From NCBI RefSeq assembly GCF_048771995.1, contig NC_133028.1:2066501-2130500 (forward strand): a stretch of 64,000 nt of DNA, in the 5' to 3' direction. This stretch comes from Taeniopygia guttata (taxonomy: Eukaryota; Chordata; Aves; Passeriformes; Estrildidae). The notes under the pieces were generated by a model, which saw only the letters and a program-made list of their open reading frames with translations, was not told where the DNA came from and did not search any database. Within the stretch, counting starts at the first letter, position 1; every line of letters begins with the position of its first letter. The translations under genes were made by a program, and so were the position numbers. Below, in pieces: positions 61,481 through 64,000 of the stretch.

Positions 61481-64000
61481 AAACGCGAAGAGACAGGCTT
61501 TGATGTGCGGCGCTGCCTCCTCAGCACAAAGGGAGAAGGGAAAAGAAAGCCCTTTAGCATAAACACGTTCCGAGTTCGCAGCTCAAATCAAGCAGAAGCG
61601 GTTGGTAAAAATAGCTTTGCCTCGTTGGTTGGTGCCTCCTCGTGTGCGGGGTGCGGGCAGGGCAGGGCAGGGCCGTGAGGGACGGACAGACGGACATGGG
61701 ACACCCGCCGGACACGGGCACAGCTCTGCGGGGCATGGGCAAGGCGTGGGGCACCCACCCAGAACGGGACACGGAGGGGTGGGCATGGGATGTGTCCTGC
61801 CGAGGGCATGGCCAGGGTGACACAGGGGACGTGTCACGCGTGGTTGTGGCCGGACTGGGCACCAGAGGTGCTGGCTGGGGGACCAGCTGTGTGAGCAGTG
61901 GCGAGGCAGTGGCTTGGGGACACGGAGTCACTTCAGACACGTGGGAGAGAGCAGGAGGGAGAAGCTTCAGTGAGGCAGGACCCGGGCTCACAGCGGGGAT
62001 TGCACCCGGCTAGATCCCCATTCCTGCCATCGTTCCCGCATGGCTCTGCAGGGCTCCTCCTCCCCACACCCGCAAGGGGAATCCCTCCTCTGCCCTGTCC
62101 CAGACGTACCCCCAGCACCCCGTGCCCACTGTGCCCCCCCCAGCCCATCCCACTGCCCGGGCACCAGGAGCAGGGGGCACAGCGGGAGCCCTGCTGGGAT
62201 ATCCCGGAGCCCCAAAACCAGAGATTCCAACCGCAGCGAGCAGTGGTTTGGCTTTGTCGCACCCGACCGCAGCTCCCGCAGTGTCCCCGCACCCCCTCGC
62301 TGGCTCCGGACGGACAGACGGCTCAGACACCTGGAGCAGCAGCCCGGAATCCCCGGTGGTGGCACAACCGAACTTCCAGCGCTGCCTGCCGGTGCCCCGT
62401 GCCCCCGGAGCTCTCAATGCCCACCCTGTGCCCACCCCAGCCCCGCACATCCCGCTCCGTGCCTTCGGGATGCTGCTCCATACTTCCCTACCCGAGCTTG
62501 GAGCCGTGCCCAGACACCCGGAGATGTCTGCGAGGCAGGACCAGACGGCGATGGGATGGGGCTCCTCGTTAGTATGGACAGCAACAGGCGGAGGAACGAG
62601 CTGCAGCCAGAGCAGCAAGTCCTCGCTTCCTGCATCACCACATCCCTCCTGGCACGGCCCACGGGCACCCACGCTGGCCTGGGGTATCCGTGCCATCCTC
62701 AGCCACCCCTGTCACAGGCATGGGGTCAGCTCTCTCCTTGTGCCACCAGAGTTTGGTGTCCCTGGCAGCATCCTCAGCTGTGCTGTGCCAGGGAGGGCAA
62801 CACAGGGCAGAGGGAGCTGCTGGGCACATCTCCGTGCCAGCCTGATCCAGAGGGATCCTTAACGGGGCCTCACCGGAGCTCCCTCGGCCTTCCCCGAACC
62901 ACCAGGAGATCAGAGACGAGCCACAAGGACAGAGGGAAGCCTATAAATTATACATGGAGCAGCTCCGGTTGGGAACGGCTCTGAGGATGTCAAACAGCCA
63001 CGCCAGGACCCTCCCACCCATCCCTGGGTTTTCTCTGTGCTGCTGTTGGATTTAGTGCTGTCTGCTCCGAGTGTGGGGAATGAGTCCAGCTGTGGGGCAG
63101 GAGCAGGATGGTGCCATCTAGGCTCTGATGAACTCTCCCTGAACCTGAGGAACCTGCTCTGCTCGTGGCTCCAAAGGATGTCTCAGATGCATCTGGCACC
63201 CAGCGCTCTTCAAGCACATTTATTGAGCAGTGGTGCTCAGCACCCCAATCCTGAGGCTGCTGGAGCCCCTCCAAGTTCCTGAGCCCACCATAGCCCCTTC
63301 CAAAGTCTACTCCAACAGGACCCCAAGGCTGTGGTCGCTCTTCCCTCCAGGACAGACCTGTGCAAACCCCTCGAGGCCAAAGCAGGAGCCCTGATGCTCC
63401 ACGCTGATGGACATTGGGGTCATCCTTGGAGTGGTCATTGGATAGATACCTCAGGAGAGCCCAGTGGGTGGGACAGGGAGCCACAGAGCCCTGCAGGGCA
63501 ATCTGGGGGATGCAGGAGGGCTGGAACCACCCAGGGGATGCGTTTGGTGCTTGAGTGATCCCCTCTGAAGGAGGGCAGCATGAAGCAGCCAGGCCGGTCA
63601 GCGCGGGGCTGAGGAGAACACGGCTCATCAAACCCATTTGCTGCCGGCCTTGATGAGGTTCCAAGTTTGGTCAGTGGAGGTAAAAGCCTCGGCAGAGCAG
63701 GCTCAGATTACTGTGAGGCATTTGACATTTCAACAAAGAAAGCAGGATGATCCCAAAAGCAGAGCAGCACACTTTAAGTGGGTTAAAACCAGCAAACCAA
63801 CACCTCTCTGCTCAGAACCGGCCCTGACCACAGAGGGAAACTGAGGAAAGGGGAGAAAATGAAGAGCCAGGAAGGAAAAAGGACAGCTCAGAGGAAGGCA
63901 AAGGCTGTGCAGGATGAGGCTCTGAGTGGCAGCTCCGAGCTCCGTTCATGGCAGCTGGAAATGCATGTTGGCAGGTCAGGGAAACAACTTCCTTGAAAAG
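61481..64000. other. Upstream flank of the INSYN2-like gene, still inside the DOCK intron
   Basis: No coding exon of either gene recognised. The noncoding first exon of the INSYN2-like gene may be here. A 224-codon minus-strand open frame near 63.0-63.7 kb has no recognisable domain and no splice context. Confidence 0.4.

Noticed and set aside
62990-63664. 224-codon minus-strand open frame
   Set aside because: No domain, no splice context, no matching family. Treated as chance.

Overview
This window looks like a gene-dense, GC-rich piece of a bird microchromosome. Four things suggest this: compact vertebrate genes with short introns, extreme CpG/GC content, tandem repeats in most of the longer introns, and a few avian-type repeats (a CR1 LINE tail and several solo LTRs of the kind common in passerines). 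I read splice junctions by eye. For every multi-exon gene listed, the exon lengths sum to an open frame with matching intron phases.

Layout, left to right. 0-3.4 kb holds CCCAT satellites and gene-free DNA. 3.5-7.3 kb (-) is PCGF1, a Polycomb RING protein of 259 aa. 7.3-13.9 kb is a G-rich 10-bp array followed by the long 5' flank of TLX2. 13.9-17.3 kb (+) is TLX2, an NK-like homeobox gene. 18.4-19.2 kb (+) is a very short intermediate-filament gene encoding only the end of the rod. 20.1-22.5 kb (-) is a secreted cytokine-receptor-like protein that matches the IL-12 p40 fold throughout. 24.2-31.3 kb (-) is DQX1. From 33.0 kb (+) to beyond the window runs a DOCK-A family gene (28 coding exons and 946 codons seen). 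Nested antisense in its last visible intron, at 54.6-61.1 kb (-), is an INSYN2 (FAM196) family gene.

PCGF1-TLX2-DQX1, in the same order and orientation, is the human 2p13.1 arrangement as I remember it, so the locus identity is firm. The notable content is what mammals lack here: an IL12B paralogue, a rod-end intermediate-filament gene with neurofilament-type introns, and a DOCK2-like gene with its own nested INSYN2 gene. From memory, human 5q33-35 carries IL12B, TLX3 and DOCK2 with INSYN2B nested inside. Human 10q24-26 carries TLX1, INA beside PCGF6, and DOCK1 with INSYN2A nested inside. The window therefore reads as a third, more complete copy of one ancestral block from the vertebrate genome duplications.

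Functionally the genes are not one pathway. PCGF1 and TLX2 are nuclear regulators; the p40-like and DOCK2-like genes suggest immune-cell roles; the INSYN2-like gene suggests inhibitory synapses. A second theme is tandem-repeat growth. In three introns the repeated unit includes the end of the preceding exon together with its splice donor, so those introns carry one or more decoy donors. Most very long open frames in the window are translations of these arrays and are not genes.
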